Source: Amphimedon queenslandica (Eukaryota > Porifera > Demospongiae > Haplosclerida > Niphatidae). Taken from it: a stretch of 64,000 bases of DNA. The DNA is taken from NCBI RefSeq assembly GCF_000090795.2, contig NW_003546242.1, positions 1,677,566-1,741,565 on the forward strand. The letters are read 5' to 3'. A program made the translations under genes and the position numbers. The stretch's first letter is position 1, and each line of letters starts with the position of its first letter. The notes under the pieces are model-generated. The model was not told the origin of the DNA. It made no database searches and worked only from the letters and a program-made list of their open reading frames with translations. This document shows, piece by piece, positions 44,701-57,200 of this stretch.

Positions 44701-47700
44701 GCTTTTGGTTTACATCACTTAAAACCTGTTGATAAAAGAAGAAAGTATTGGAATACACAATTGATCACAATAAGATTCAGATATACATGCACAGTCAGTC
44801 ACCATAATAATATACACGTGAATGCAATGCATTTTATTAATATTAATAATGGTACCTTTTCTGTGCACTCATCAAAAAAAGCTAGTGCCGTACTTTCAGC
44901 ATGAGCAAATGAGCGTTGCTCAATAAATGAAGTAAAAATCTGAGTATCAAAAAAGGTAGAATAGAAATTTCTTTCAGATGATGACTTGTTTTTAATAAAA
45001 TTGGTGAGATCAAATAACTCCGAAACATCTTGCAGAGAACGACTACGTTGAGCTGTTAATGGACGAAGGTACAATCTTAAAATAACAAAAAATAGTAACA
45101 AAATCATTAAACACAACTGTACCTATAGTTCACTAATATCATAGCCATAAACTTAAGGAACGCTTCCCTAATAATAACATCAGCTCTTTCCTAACAACAC
45201 CAAACCCAACTAAAAAATAAACCTTTATTTATTGAATGTACTTGGTTGATTTTTAATAAGTCTCCAACTTCAAGTGGTGCTACCTCAACAGCAAAATCTC
45301 CATCAAACCTGTAACCTAGCAACATTATTATTGCACAAATAAAATGAGAATACTACATAAAGGGTTTCATACAAAGCATAGTGAGCTACATGTAAACAGC
45401 ATGTTTCATGAGCTTGCAAGCACTACAATCATTCTGAAGCAACTTCAAAATTTTATTTAAAAAATCCAAATTTGATTAGAATCAGCTAAAAAGTTAATAG
45501 ATACATAAGGAGATGCACAACATGTTCCACAAAAAAAGTATTATCTACTAGTAATTTTTGATAAAATTTGGCTTTAGACAAAAGGCTACATAAACTGTAT
45601 ATAGCCTTGGTTGTTGGCCCAATTTACGGAAAAATTTAAAAGTTTATAAAAAATTCAAATTTGATCTAAATCAGTTCAAATATTATTTTCTACACAACAT
45701 AAAAAATATGTGTATCAGAAAAAATTTTGAAAATGGAGAATTCTCTCCTTGTAATTTTTTCAAGCTACACAGCCACTATGCCAAAATTATGTGGGAAATA
45801 CTGACTATAAAACATATGTACATACTAGCAACTTCAGTCGCTAAAGGTGTAAGAGTCTTCTTAAGAACTTTAACTGGTTTCTAGAAAAATAAAACATGTA
45901 ACAAGTAAATCTATCTTGAGTCTTGACAGTATCATGTACATGTACCTGTGGGAGTGGACTTGAATTAAGAAGTGCTCTAATATCAGAAGGTCTAAAAGAT
46001 AAAAATACAAATTCATTTTAAGCTAACAGTACTTAGCAAATTACATTAAAATAGTGTTTGTATCAAGGTCAACAACACAAACACCTGGTGGAGCAGTATA
46101 ACAGTCAAAATAACGACTATCCATGCCTATGAAGTACAAAAAGCATCATTAATGTAACAGGAGTACTGTACCAATAATAAATGGAACAGGAGCCTGTAGA
46201 TAAGAGCAAAAAGCCAATGGGCACATTGGAATGTATGTACACTTCCACTGAAGAGGAAAGAGTACAGATCTTAAAGCCTCCCCTATAGTAGTCAAGAGAG
46301 CAGGTTTCGATGAATGAAGAACAATTTTCTGTTCCAGTAATATCAAATGAATCAGCAAAATACAATCATCAGCATCAAGACAACTAAGAAGAGTCCAATG
46401 AGCAGAAATTCTAAAAAACAAATGATGCATTCAAAACAAGAGTAATATGACAAAAATAAACACTAACAGTACCCCATAGGTAAAGGAGTTTGAACAGGGA
46501 GTGAGAATACAATAGTCTCTGGTCCAATCAGCAATAACACTCTTGGTCGCTCAACAGAAGGAAAGGGGACATGAAACATTAAATTAGCAACATATCTAAA
46601 AAAAATTATAAATTATTCCCAATCGAAAATGGGCATTACCTTTCAAGAGGTAGCTGAATATTTTTAGAGATAGACAGACGATACAAAGCAGACAAAAATG
46701 ATTTGAATGCAGAGAAAAATGGCCAATGGGACAATAAGCATATGCATTTGCTAACATGAAGAGCTTCCTACATGTACAATGTATATATTTGAATTATAAT
46801 AACAACTAACAACAGTTACACTTACATTTTCTTCAACACCCAATGTCTTCTTCATGCTGGACAAAAAAGTGAAGCTTCTTGGAATTTTTTCATAAAAAAC
46901 TATACAGGCACCATACATCTACAGAATAAAAGTTTATCTACTTTGCATCTTTACATTCATAAAATTTACTGTAAATGACATGCACATGGATTTACAAGTA
47001 CAATGCAGCAGTATAAATATAACTCCATCAAAGATTGTTAATTTAAATTCACACATGTCACATCACTCTGTTGACTATTGCAAAATTTTTAAACTAATAA
47101 ACTGTAAAGTGTAAAGCAAGAGCATGTGATAACAAATACCGTATTTGCTTGAATAAACGCCCTGCTCAAATAAACGCCCTGCTCAAATAAACGCCCATGC
47201 TAAATATTTTCTAACTATAGATACGCATATTTTACCCAGTATATGTGCCATAGGATTTAGATTGTACCAGATAACCTAACTGTTGGAGTACAGTTTGGAG
47301 TGCTTGAAGGTCTCGGGTTTGAATCCTCTAGAGGCCTTTTTGTTTTTTTTTTTTTACTTGATTTTTTTTCCTGTTAAGAAACAAACGCCCCGGCGTTTAA
47401 TCGAGCAAATACGGTACATACATGTAGTCATATACATGGATTTACTTAATATGCACAGTAAATTAACACTCTAAAACCAAAGTACATGGTACTTGTAGTG
47501 AAATTTTGAACATTGCTTATACATTTGTATTAATTGTAGTTGGCAAATTATCTTCATAGCACAATTTTATTCACACATACTGTACATGTGCATATTTTTA
47601 GTATGCAATCAGAAGTTAACTAAAGTAGCAAGATCAAAAACCTAGCTATTGCTTATATGAACGTACAACTATACTGTATAGCTAAAAATTTGGAGTGTTA

Positions 47701-48988
47701 AATTTGGCACACTGAAATTTGGCAGTTAAAATTTCAGCAAAATTTTGATCATGTGCATGCTACTATAAAGCCCTTCAAACTACAGTATCAAATTTTGGCA
47801 AATGGACTAAAATTTGCTAAATTTACTTTAAAAAATTTCTAGCTACACAATAGTCATAGAATCAAAATACACGTACAAAGTAAACTCACACACTGTCCAG
47901 TGGCACTGGTGAGGGCAAAAGTAGAAAAAGCTGGTAATGGAAATGAAGCATGTCTTTCCCAGGCTTCAACTGACACTCCAAATGGCAAACAAAACAATGG
48001 GACACTTTCAGGAAGTGGAAACTGAGGATAATCTGCTGTTGGATATCGGCTAAGTATTTCTATCCACATGCAAAAAACTAATGAATACATAAATTAAATC
48101 AAACATACCAGCAGTATAAGACAATGACTGTGTCGCAATGAGGCTTGACTTGTAACATATTCTTATACCTGAAGAAAGGAACCCTTTGCTTTGCAATAAA
48201 CTCAGCACTTTAAAACCACTAGGAATACCCTCCTGCAAAAAAATAAAGTAAATGAAGCTCATTTTATTGTTACTTTACCCTTCCAGTAACCACAGCAATG
48301 CTCGATATAGCAGTTGACATGTTATACCCGTGTGTTAATCCTTTTTTAACAGTTAAATAAATAGGATAACGCCCACCACCACTTAAATCAGCAGATCTCC
48401 CACCAACAGTAACAAAGATTGCCTCATGGCCAGACGGGATACTTTTACTATGCTCTGCATTGTATATACTACAAAAAGTTAATACAATGATGTGTAAATA
48501 ACAAACCATTTCATTATAATACATGCACATTGCAATAATTAATACTTAAGTACATGTACCAGTATGTGCAATTATGTCTTTTCAAAGCCATAACACAATA
48601 TGCAAAGAATTCTAAATAATAAACCTTATTTCAGTCACTGCAGGTCTATCATCACCTCCCACACGATAACAAAGAAGTAAAGGCGTACCAAACAATCCAG
48701 GACTAACTAAACTAGCATTATTACCACCACTGGTCACCTCAATGCACCTAGAATGCATAATGAGAGACTGGCCAAACAACTAGTAGTGCCTCACTTAAAT
48801 CCTTTAGGACAAGTCTCATACTTTTTTGCAATAATAGCAATATCAGTGATTGGAACATCTTTAGGTGTGGTTAGATGCAACGACTCCTCCCCTCCTTCGC
48901 CATACGCTTCAACTTTAAAGCGTGATACATTTTCTCCAAGGCCTACAACTAAGGCATAATCAACAATACGGCCTGGTCTTTCTTCCAT
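41713..48988 (-). CDS. DENND4: DENN domain-containing protein 4
   Basis: DENND4 proteins are guanine-nucleotide exchange factors for Rab10. About 25 exons lie on the minus strand. The ATG at 48988 reads [20 protein letters not shown]; an in-frame GTG upstream is not a credible start. The N-terminal MABP region has [24 protein letters not shown] and [10 protein letters not shown]. The tripartite DENN module begins at [20 protein letters not shown] and includes [44 protein letters not shown] and [19 protein letters not shown]-like helices follow ([20 protein letters not shown]), then a Cys-rich ribbon ([20 protein letters not shown] ... [10 protein letters not shown]), [20 protein letters not shown], and the terminal exon ending KEFGVLEIQ before TAA 41713-41715. 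All match DENND4A/B/C; a single ancestral-type paralogue is likely. Introns hold repeats at 45380-45815 and 46919-47887. Confidence 0.92.
45380..45815 (-). repeat. Dispersed tandem-repeat family, copy in a DENND4 intron
   Basis: Two reverse-oriented units (AATCCAAATTTGATTAGAAT and ATTCAAATTTGATCTAAATC, each followed by AGCT- or AGTTCAA-type and CACAACAT words) are bounded by degenerate GCATGTTTCATGAGC and GTGGGAAATACT ends. Confidence 0.6.
47137..47416. mobile_element. Full-length MITE, CCGTATTTGC termini, TA duplication
   Basis: The ends CCGTATTTGCTTGAATAAACGC and (inverted) CCGTATTTGCTCGATTAAACGC are near-perfect inverted repeats, each flanked by TA. AAATAAACGCCCTGCTC is repeated in tandem near the left end. 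The interior (about 47280-47335) has GGGTTTGAATCCTC, close to the Pol III box B GGTTCGANTCC, followed by long T runs. Non-coding, in the ~970-bp DENND4 intron. Confidence 0.8.
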
Positions 48989-49252
48989 TTCCACTTTGAG
49001 AGCTAAGTCAATTCTTCCTGGTCATCGAACTAGGCGTGGTTTTGATAACAAAAACAGCGACACGTGTCATTTTAATTAATAAACCTAAAGCTAGCCACTC
49101 CTTTTTATCTAATTAATTTATTAACTAAGGTGAATAACGTCACCATAGAAACTAAGTGTTAATGAATTGTGATGAAGGGTAAATGAAGGCAACTGAGATC
49201 TCTTACTGATTTCCTTGACTTGCTTTTATTACAAAGAGTATAATCTATTATA
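48989..49252. promoter_or_regulatory. Putative bidirectional promoter, DENND4 / coiled-coil gene
   Basis: There are 264 bp between divergent ATGs. I see no clear TATA box aligned to either gene. Inferred from layout. Confidence 0.45.
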
Positions 49253-52200
49253 ATGGATTGGAAAAAGCAGTTGCTGGAAGGGTTAGACCCAGCTGAGCAG
49301 GTAAATGAGTGCTTGTATTTCTTTGCATTACCGAATGCAGGACATAATTACATCAAACCATTATAATTTAATATGCAACAGTATGGTTTTTAATTCAAAT
49401 AATTGCCTCATAGTAGTTAGTGGGGCTGAGCATTTTGAAAGTATTGAACCGTAAATTAATTTATGCTTGGTATAAATGTACATGTACATACATTATGGCC
49501 GCTCAAACCTTTGATTGACTCACAATTTTTTTGCCTATTACAAACAATAATGCAATTTACATTACATGTATTCATGTTTTTGTATAGGTATTGTTGAAGG
49601 AAGAAGAAGCAAAACGAGAAAGAAAACGAGAAGAAACAAAAATTTCTCTAGAAAAGATAAAGCAGAGGATATCTGTTGCATTAGAGGATTACAGTGGTCG
49701 GGATGAAATAGAGCACTTCGATTCTTTCCAGAATGCTGATGCTGCCATTGATTTTGCCAGTATCGTTAATCCATCTAAGTTTTATAAATTGTTAAGTAAC
49801 GCCCATATGCGTGCCAAATATGAACGGCAACTAATGATTTGTTTGATTGGGTTTGAAGAAAAGTGTGAGGAGAAAGAGCAGGTACTTCTTTCATTAGATG
49901 ACTTTTTTCAAGAAACAAGTAGCATTGTAATGAATAAAATTCTAGCTGAAGACTTGATCGATTTAGAAGATGAAAATACTGTTGAGTTAGAAAATGCTAT
50001 AGAGTCAACAATTGGCATGGCATCAAAACTTACATCAATTGTGAAAGAAATTAGTCAGATGCTAACAATGGCATCTACTTATCCAGACAGCAAAAAAGGA
50101 AGACGAAAACTAGAAAAGGCACTAGTCAGAGCAAGGGATCAAATAGAAGAATTGTCTGAAACAGTACAAATAAGCAAAGCAGCCTTGGAAAAAAGTAAAG
50201 AAGATTATAATGGTCTTAAGAAAGTTTTGGAAGTAAAAAATGCTGAGTGCATGAAAATACAAACAATAACAACACAAAAGAAATTACTTGAAGTTGAGAA
50301 TAACACTTTACAGCTTGAACTTAAAAATGTTACAGAAAAATTAGAAAAATCTAAGCTGGAAGCTTCTCAAACACAGTCTAAAGCTGCAGCTGATTCTACA
50401 AATGAGATCAAGGAGTTACGAACAGCATTAGAGTCAAATCAACAAATGTGTCAGAAGCTTAAAAATGAAAAAGAAGTATGTGTGAAAGAGCTACAAGAAA
50501 CAATTGATACCATGAGAGAAGAGCATGACATGCAAATGGCGGAAATGCAGTTACAGCATGAAAAAGAATTAGAAAACATTAAGGCAAGAGAAGTCAATTT
50601 TGTAGACTACGATTTAAAAATGTTTGAAGAAGTTCAGGAAGAAAAAGAAGAAGAAAAAGAAGACAAAGAAAAAGAAGTTAAAATTAGCAAAAGCATAGAG
50701 AAACAGGTTTCTGTAAAGCAAGATATGGATGTAATTGTAGCTCCCATTTCCAATAAAGAGAGTGAAGAAACCAATGATGTAGTTGCCCCTGCCATTAACG
50801 TTGTGCCCAATATGATCAAAAATGAGCCAGTTGCAGTAGTAACAAATACTGTTATCACTGTAAATAAGGAAATATCTGAAGGAGAAGCTATTGCTATAAC
50901 AGCTTTACAGAAGGAATACGTTGAAAAGGAAAATGCTATGAAATCTGAGGTACAAAGTATCAAGAAAAAATCAAAAACAATCATATCATCATTGAAAAAT
51001 GAAATCAACTTGAAAAGCATTTTGTTATTAAAGGCTACTGAGGAAGTGAGAGAGCTTAAGAGTTTCATTGACAAATTTCAAAGAGAAAGAGATAGATTAA
51101 AGGAAGAAATTAATCTATTACTGAATGAAAGAAGTGAATTGATGGAATGGAAAACTGAGCGGAAATCCAAAACTGCAGATTTAGAAAGTAAGGTGCAAAA
51201 TTTGCAGCACCAGCTAGAGGAGGCTGAATCAAAGTTGCATCAACTTTTGCATCCAAAAGATATGGTAACACGTAGTACACAATGTGCACTGACAGGCTCT
51301 TTTTATTCATTGTCATCATCATCATACTTATCTGCTGATAGATCATCATCATGTGACACTCCAATCAAAGAAATTCTGTCATTTAACAGCTCCCATGATT
51401 CTCCAATGAGCAGTGCTCCAACACGTTATTCTGCTGCAAGTCCCAAATCTCCTCAAGCTATGTTCCCTAGACTAAATACTCCACTTTCCTCTTATTTATG
51501 GCAACATAATGATAGGCCTCAAAGTGTCACGTTTGATCATCCCATAGTAACGGAGTGGATGAAAACTTTTACAACTGTGATGAGATTTAAGAAAAGAGTC
51601 CTTGATATGATTAAAGCCCATGCTGAAACACAGGGTGCTAGCACGACACAAGATGAAGACAGCATTCCCAGCACATTCAGCCTTGACATGAGTAAAGAAG
51701 TACAGGGACAAGTGACACAGATGAGATTTGCTATTTCATCAACCCTTCAAAATTTGCAAGTTGGACTTCAGGAAAGCTTTTCATCAACAAAATCTCCATT
51801 AAGTGGTCAAGAATCACCTAACAAAGAAGAAATCAAGGATGAAGTTAACAAGCTCAACTCTCAAATTGAGGAGTTTAAGGAAAGACTTCAAGTGACAAAT
51901 GACAGGCACCAAGCTGAGCTGCGTAAAAGTCATGATGCTGTTGCAGATCTGATCATGGAGGTGGACGACCTAAAATCAGATATATCTCATCTCCGTCAAA
52001 TTTTAAGTCACTCAAATTTGGGAACTGCCTATTTCACAAGACTTGATTTCAAACGAAATGAACAAACTCTTTTGGAAGCAAGAAGGAAAAATCAAATTTC
52101 AGAAGAAGAATACAAAGTTGTTACAAGCAAAATGAAAGAGTATATTAGTATTCCTGGCCAACAGCTTCAAAGCCTGGCTCAACAAGTAAGCCAAGAGATT

Positions 52201-52896
52201 CATATGAAGGAAGCACTTAGCAGTGTCTTTCAATCAGTATCATCGCCTAAACAAATTGGTAGATTGGTCAATATGCTGCAACACTTTCAAGACAAGAGAG
52301 AGAAAAAATTTCATCAAAAGATGGATGCCTTGTCAACACGAAGAATTCGCTTAGCCAGCAATATACAAACTGCACTTACCAAAACAGAAAAGAACACTGG
52401 TCTTTTCCTTGTAAAGCCAATTTATCCTGTTAGGCCACACTCTACTCTCATGACCCCATTACAGCGTGCACCTCCACTAATATTACCTGAAAAAGGTTCT
52501 GTCTCTTCACGTGGTACCAATAGAGACACGAATGGGCCACATCCTACCCTCCGCCTCATCAGTTTTATACAATCAAATTCAACCCAGTATCAACATGCTC
52601 AAGATTCTCTCAAGAGGACAATTGAGACTCCACACTCACAAAGAGTTCGACCATACACTGAAACATCTCAGAACTGGTCTGTAGTTACATCAAGGGCACA
52701 TTCTGCAAACCATCCTTCATTTTCTCCAGTCATACCGAGAATGGTTGAATTAGAAACCTCTCGTCTTCGTGAGCCCGTTTCCCTCTTGAAGAGCTGCAAC
52801 TTGGAGCAGAGTAAGTATGAAAGCATTGGAAATTCTACTCAGAAGCCGAAGTCTAAAATACATGCACTACCATCAGTCTGTGTACCTAGTCTATAA
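49253..52896 (+). CDS. Unrecognised 1118-residue coiled-coil protein
   Basis: Exon 1 (49253-49300, MDWKKQLLEGLDPAEQ) joins in phase 0 to a 3.3-kb exon (49588-52896). N-terminal residues to ~180 are helical with a distinctive block FYKLLSNAHMRAKYERQLMI and a segment ending LIDLEDENTVELENAIE. Residues ~190-370 and 440-560 are long heptad coiled coils, separated by an acidic Glu/Lys run (EEVQEEKEEEKEDKEKE). A Ser-rich linker (SSSSYLSADRSSSC) is followed by a conserved-looking domain at ~720-960 (LGTAYFTRLDFKRNEQTLLE, RRKNQISEEEYKVVTSKMKE) and a basic, disordered tail with LFLVKPIYPVRPHS. I do not recognise a family. The architecture would fit a ciliary or centrosomal protein, but that is a guess. 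The 3' end of the gene is part of a tandem duplication with SUFU. Confidence 0.85.
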
Positions 52897-54150
52897 CAGT
52901 TTGACAAATTACATGAGACTGTTAAAGTATTGTTAATTTTAAAATGAAGTGTTATAATTTTGAGTGATATATGGAGTACTGGGTGTATTAAGGGACTCAG
53001 AGAAGAGGTCAAAGAGCCTTACAAAATAATTATTATGAAAAGTTAGGAGGGAGAGAAACATTGAAGCATTAACAACATAAATTTTATAGTGATAATGTAC
53101 ACAAATTATTAGAATTAAAATGAAATGCTTCTATAAAAATTATATTAAATTTATCACAAGGGAGACAGAAAGAAATCAAAGATAAAATACATACTGTTCC
53201 AATGTAGTAGCTGGCAGTTTGAAAAAAGTGAGAGAATTTTTGAGAGAGCTTCAAATGATAATGGTTCTCGTGAGTTATTGGCTCTGAAGAGTTACTACAG
53301 AAATGAGTGCAAAAGAAACATCTACATGTAAGTGCTCAAAGTAGATTGAGAGAAGGAGAAGACCTATAAAGCGGTTCAAGCAATTAGAGCCAGAGCAATA
53401 GTCTGATGTATTTGGCAGCTTGAAGCTGTAAAAGTCTTTAATTGTAGTTGGATGCCAAATCTGAATATAACTTTTTAATACTGTCACAACTGAAAGATCT
53501 CTACAAAAGATTTGGTATATAGGCTTGAGATAGTAGAGACGTGAATGTTCCATCAGAAAGGCAAAAGCCAAGGTCCCATATCATCATAGTGGAGAATACT
53601 ACAACTGTTGATTGTATATCAATTGGGAGTTGAGAAGAAGACCGTTCCATTATCAAGATACGTATGCCATGAATATGTGATCACCAACACATAGTACATT
53701 ATCAAGCTTGAAAAAGGAATGCAGCATCAACTTGGGCAGCAGAAATTATATGTAGCTAACTCCCTACGATTTGTCATGATAGAGGAAAATATGCTTTGAA
53801 TATTAAATCCACGTAAATATCAACTTGACCAAGCCACCACAAAAAATGCAAACGACCAGTAAATATGCTTTGTAGCCAATTAATTTCCCACCAAATAAAT
53901 TATGTCATGCTGCCTAACACAATAACACCTAACCCTTTAACTGTATACATGCAATAATTAATTGGCCTGAGCAAGCCTTACTTGTAGGTGAAACAGCATA
54001 TGAGAAAGCCACATATCTAGTTTTTGCAGTCACTTTTGCCTATTTTGATTCCACAAGGTAATACAAGTAACAAGGATATTAGTCTAAAAAATGTTCCTGA
54101 TATTGTTTTCACCACCATGCAAGCATGGGTTTTTATTATTTAGAGTCATA
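52897..54150. repeat. Decayed tandem-duplicate segment between coiled-coil gene and SUFU
   Basis: Bases 52840-53000 (coiled-coil 3' end and 3'UTR: ACCATCAGTCTGTGTACC, AAATTACATGAGACTGTTAA, GGAGTACTGGGTGTATTAA) align with 54150-54310 (ACCATCAGTCTGTATAG, AAATTACATGAGATTGCTAA, GGAGTATTGGGGGTATTAA). Further along, 53640-53720 matches a SUFU exon and 53825-53960 matches SUFU intron sequence around 56700-56840 (CCAAGCCACCACAAAA, ACTGTATACATGCA). No other coding signal is seen. Confidence 0.8.
53647..53720 (-). pseudogene. SUFU: SUFU pseudo-exon fragment
   Basis: Read on the minus strand this encodes DNVLCVGDHI, identical at that stretch to the intact SUFU exon at 56111-56169, then frameshifts after an extra base (ATATTCATGG against ATATCATGG) and meets stops. 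It is the clearest coding remnant of a duplicated SUFU copy. The rest of that copy is deleted or unrecognisable. Confidence 0.85.
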
Positions 54151-54278
54151 GAAGCCATAGAAGCCAAAGTCTACAATACATACAGTACCACAGTACCATC
54201 AGTCTGTATAGTAATTTAATAAATTACATGAGATTGCTAAAGCATTGTTATCAATGAACTTAAAAATGTAAAATAATG
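54150..54278 (+). pseudogene. Remnant of the coiled-coil gene 3' end next to SUFU
   Basis: AGAAGCCAAAGTCTACAATACATACAG... through ACCATCAGTCTGTATAG is a diverged copy of the last ~20 codons and 3'UTR of the gene at 49253-52896. No upstream coding sequence accompanies it. Confidence 0.7.
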
Positions 54279-57200
54279 TTAAGTGATGTCTGGAGTATTG
54301 GGGGTATTAATAGGTAGTGTTCTTCCTAACTGATCATTGCCGTGAACTGAGATTGACAGCTTCTTGCTTGCCCATTTAAACGTGCATGGCAGCTTTAAAC
54401 TAGGCTGCAAAAATTAGAGCTATTAATTATTTTCAAGAAAATGAAATACTCACATCATTGAGGATTCTTATGTCTTTCAGCATCATGTCAATATCAGATT
54501 TAGAAATAAAAACATGCAACCAAGTTCCTTGTGAAGCCAAAGGATGTTCCTCATCAGCAAATGCACCCTAAAGTAATTTGTAGTACATGTATATTTAAGA
54601 AAGTCCAATCAAAGCACATACCTCTATCCCAGATGAAACTAAAGTGATAGCCACATCACCAGTGACACTCTTAAAAGTAAAATGTCTTCCATGTTTGACA
54701 CGACCACTAAATTAGCAATAAAACACAGTAAAAGGCACACTTTTGGTATAAAAATAGTTTTAAAACATGGATAATAATAATTATTTAAAAAAGATTTTTC
54801 AAATTAATTGTACATGTATGTAAACTATAGATCATTTGGAGCTTGGAAGCCCAATCAATTATGACATTTTACTACTCTACATACATGTACAGTACATGTA
54901 ATTTTATTCCTTACATGTACACAATGATGTGGAAACTGTCAGACATGCCAGTCATTGTCAAGCATTGGTAAATAATATTGTCCAATGTTTGGGTTAATTA
55001 GTGCTGAAACGAATAGTGAGATATTTGAATATTCGTTCGTTTAGCATGCCAATTATTCGAATAGTGAAAAATACTATTTGTTTCATCACTAGGGTTAATT
55101 AACACTTACAGGACAAAATGACCGTTTTATTTACTCCAAATAATAACAAACAGATAATTTATAAAGTGAAGTTGGTATGGCTGCGAGAAATTAAAATAGT
55201 GGCTTAAAATGGAACAATTTTCAAGACTTTGAAAAAGCAAAATGAGCCATCTCTAAGCATCTAATGAGCTATCTGACAAATAGTACCTGACATTAGCGTA
55301 GCATCATTTTCAAGCATTTTCATGGTAATGTGCTATTAACAATGAATAGGACAAACGTCTGGTGGCAAAATTATTTTTTCCACATCTCTGCATGTACATG
55401 TACATGTATACTAGACATGTATGTGTTGATTGTGTACATGACTCACTTTAGTGCAAGAAACAATAGCTTAGCAGCTTCAAAGTTAAAAGATAATTCTACA
55501 TAGTTTAAGCATTGTGTCCTTAGCAACTCCATTGTAGTACCACCTTCAGCCCCATGTGGAGCCACACTACCTACAACTGATATACTAGGACCCATTCCAG
55601 GAAGATCAGTAACAATAGCACCACCAGCTTTTCTTCCAGCACCATCTTCCCAGCTACACACAGCACTAACTCCACTAAGACAACTACCTTCCTCTGTAAT
55701 GCCTTTCTGAAGTAAAGCCTATTAATTTATTACTTAATTTAAAACTATAAACAAGTACATTATTGTAGCTTACATAATTATCAGAATCCATTTCAAAAAG
55801 AGATTCCCCTCTTCTCATATTTGTGATTAGCCACTCACCTCCAGACCTAAAATGTACATACAGGTAATCATTAGGTTACATCATGTTAATTTACAATGGT
55901 TTCTGCCTCATAAGGTCTAATACACCTGGCACACTCCATTGCTGAGCAGCTTGTAACTCTTCACTAGTTATACCAACAATCTATTAATAGATAGTAGCAG
56001 CTAGATCCATATTGATTGATACCTGAATGAAACTGACAGACCCCAAAGAGGAAGAAAATGGTTTTAACTGAGGATCTGATGCTAAAAGCATGTGCTGAAT
56101 ACGAGAATCACTATTATCAAGAGACGTATGCCATGATATGTGATCACCAACACATAGTACGTTATCAGACTATTACAAAAGCATGACATTAACTATAATT
56201 ATGACTAACAATTATATTACTTGAAAAACATAACGTGATAGAGCTTGCAGGAGTTCAGCAGGCCATGTAGATGGTGAACTAGGCATAGAAGTATCACAGT
56301 CCAATCTAAAAGTTAATTCAAAACCAAATCCACTGGCTTGATCAGGACCAGCCACCCTAAAAAAAGAAATTGTTGTCAGAAAAATCCTTTATATACATAG
56401 TATTAATGTCATCAAAAGTAATCTAAATTCCCTGTACACACAATATCAATATCCAGCAATAGGCTACAGTAAAAATAAAATGTATTCATGTGTAATGTGT
56501 ACACGTACATGTACATGTACATGCACATGCACAGTCATGATGAAACGTAAACATGTAAATAGAGTGCCTACCCACATACAATGTACATTTCAAAGTCTAA
56601 ACAAAATTACGTGCACTATAGCTACAATTAATATTTTGGTTCTTACATCAACATAAAAAGCAGAAATTTCAAGTAACTCCTTATTGTTTGTTATAGAGAA
56701 GAACATGCACTAAACCAAGCCACCACGAAAGATAAAAATGATCAGTAAATGTGATCAATTTCTTAACAAAAAGTAATTATAATAATTATTGTGCTGCTTA
56801 TCACAAATGCGTTCACCCTTTTTAGTGTATACATGCACATGAATCAACTTGTAGTAATAATATTAGTTGATATCCCAAATTTTAACATGGACCTTTATAA
56901 TCAAAAAGATACGAAAATCACAAATCTGATAATAACTCAATTTTAAGCTTGCATATTTTCAGTCTCACTCCACATTGTTTATAAATGCAATTACAAAGTA
57001 CAGTACATAAAATAAACACTACAATATATGCACTTATTGTACAAGTAGTTTCAAAGCAAAAGTTGATTGGAAATAATCATAAAAAGTCAAAAACTGTTAA
57101 ACTTACTCATGTACTCTTGAGTCTCCATATAAATCTGACAAACCACAAGTGACATAATGCCAGTGAGGAGGAATACCTTTCTTCTTATCACCAGGATTGA

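Noticed and set aside
47265-47345. A functional tRNA gene
   Set aside because: Only a box-B-like word is convincing. I cannot fold an acceptor stem or a proper A box, and it sits inside a MITE.
47283-47474. 63-codon plus-strand open frame with a poly-Phe run
   Set aside because: It is made by the T runs of the MITE at 47137-47416.
50634-51074. 146-codon minus-strand open frame opposite the coiled-coil gene
   Set aside because: It is the antisense shadow of a Glu/Lys-rich coiled coil, giving a Ser/Phe-rich low-complexity translation.
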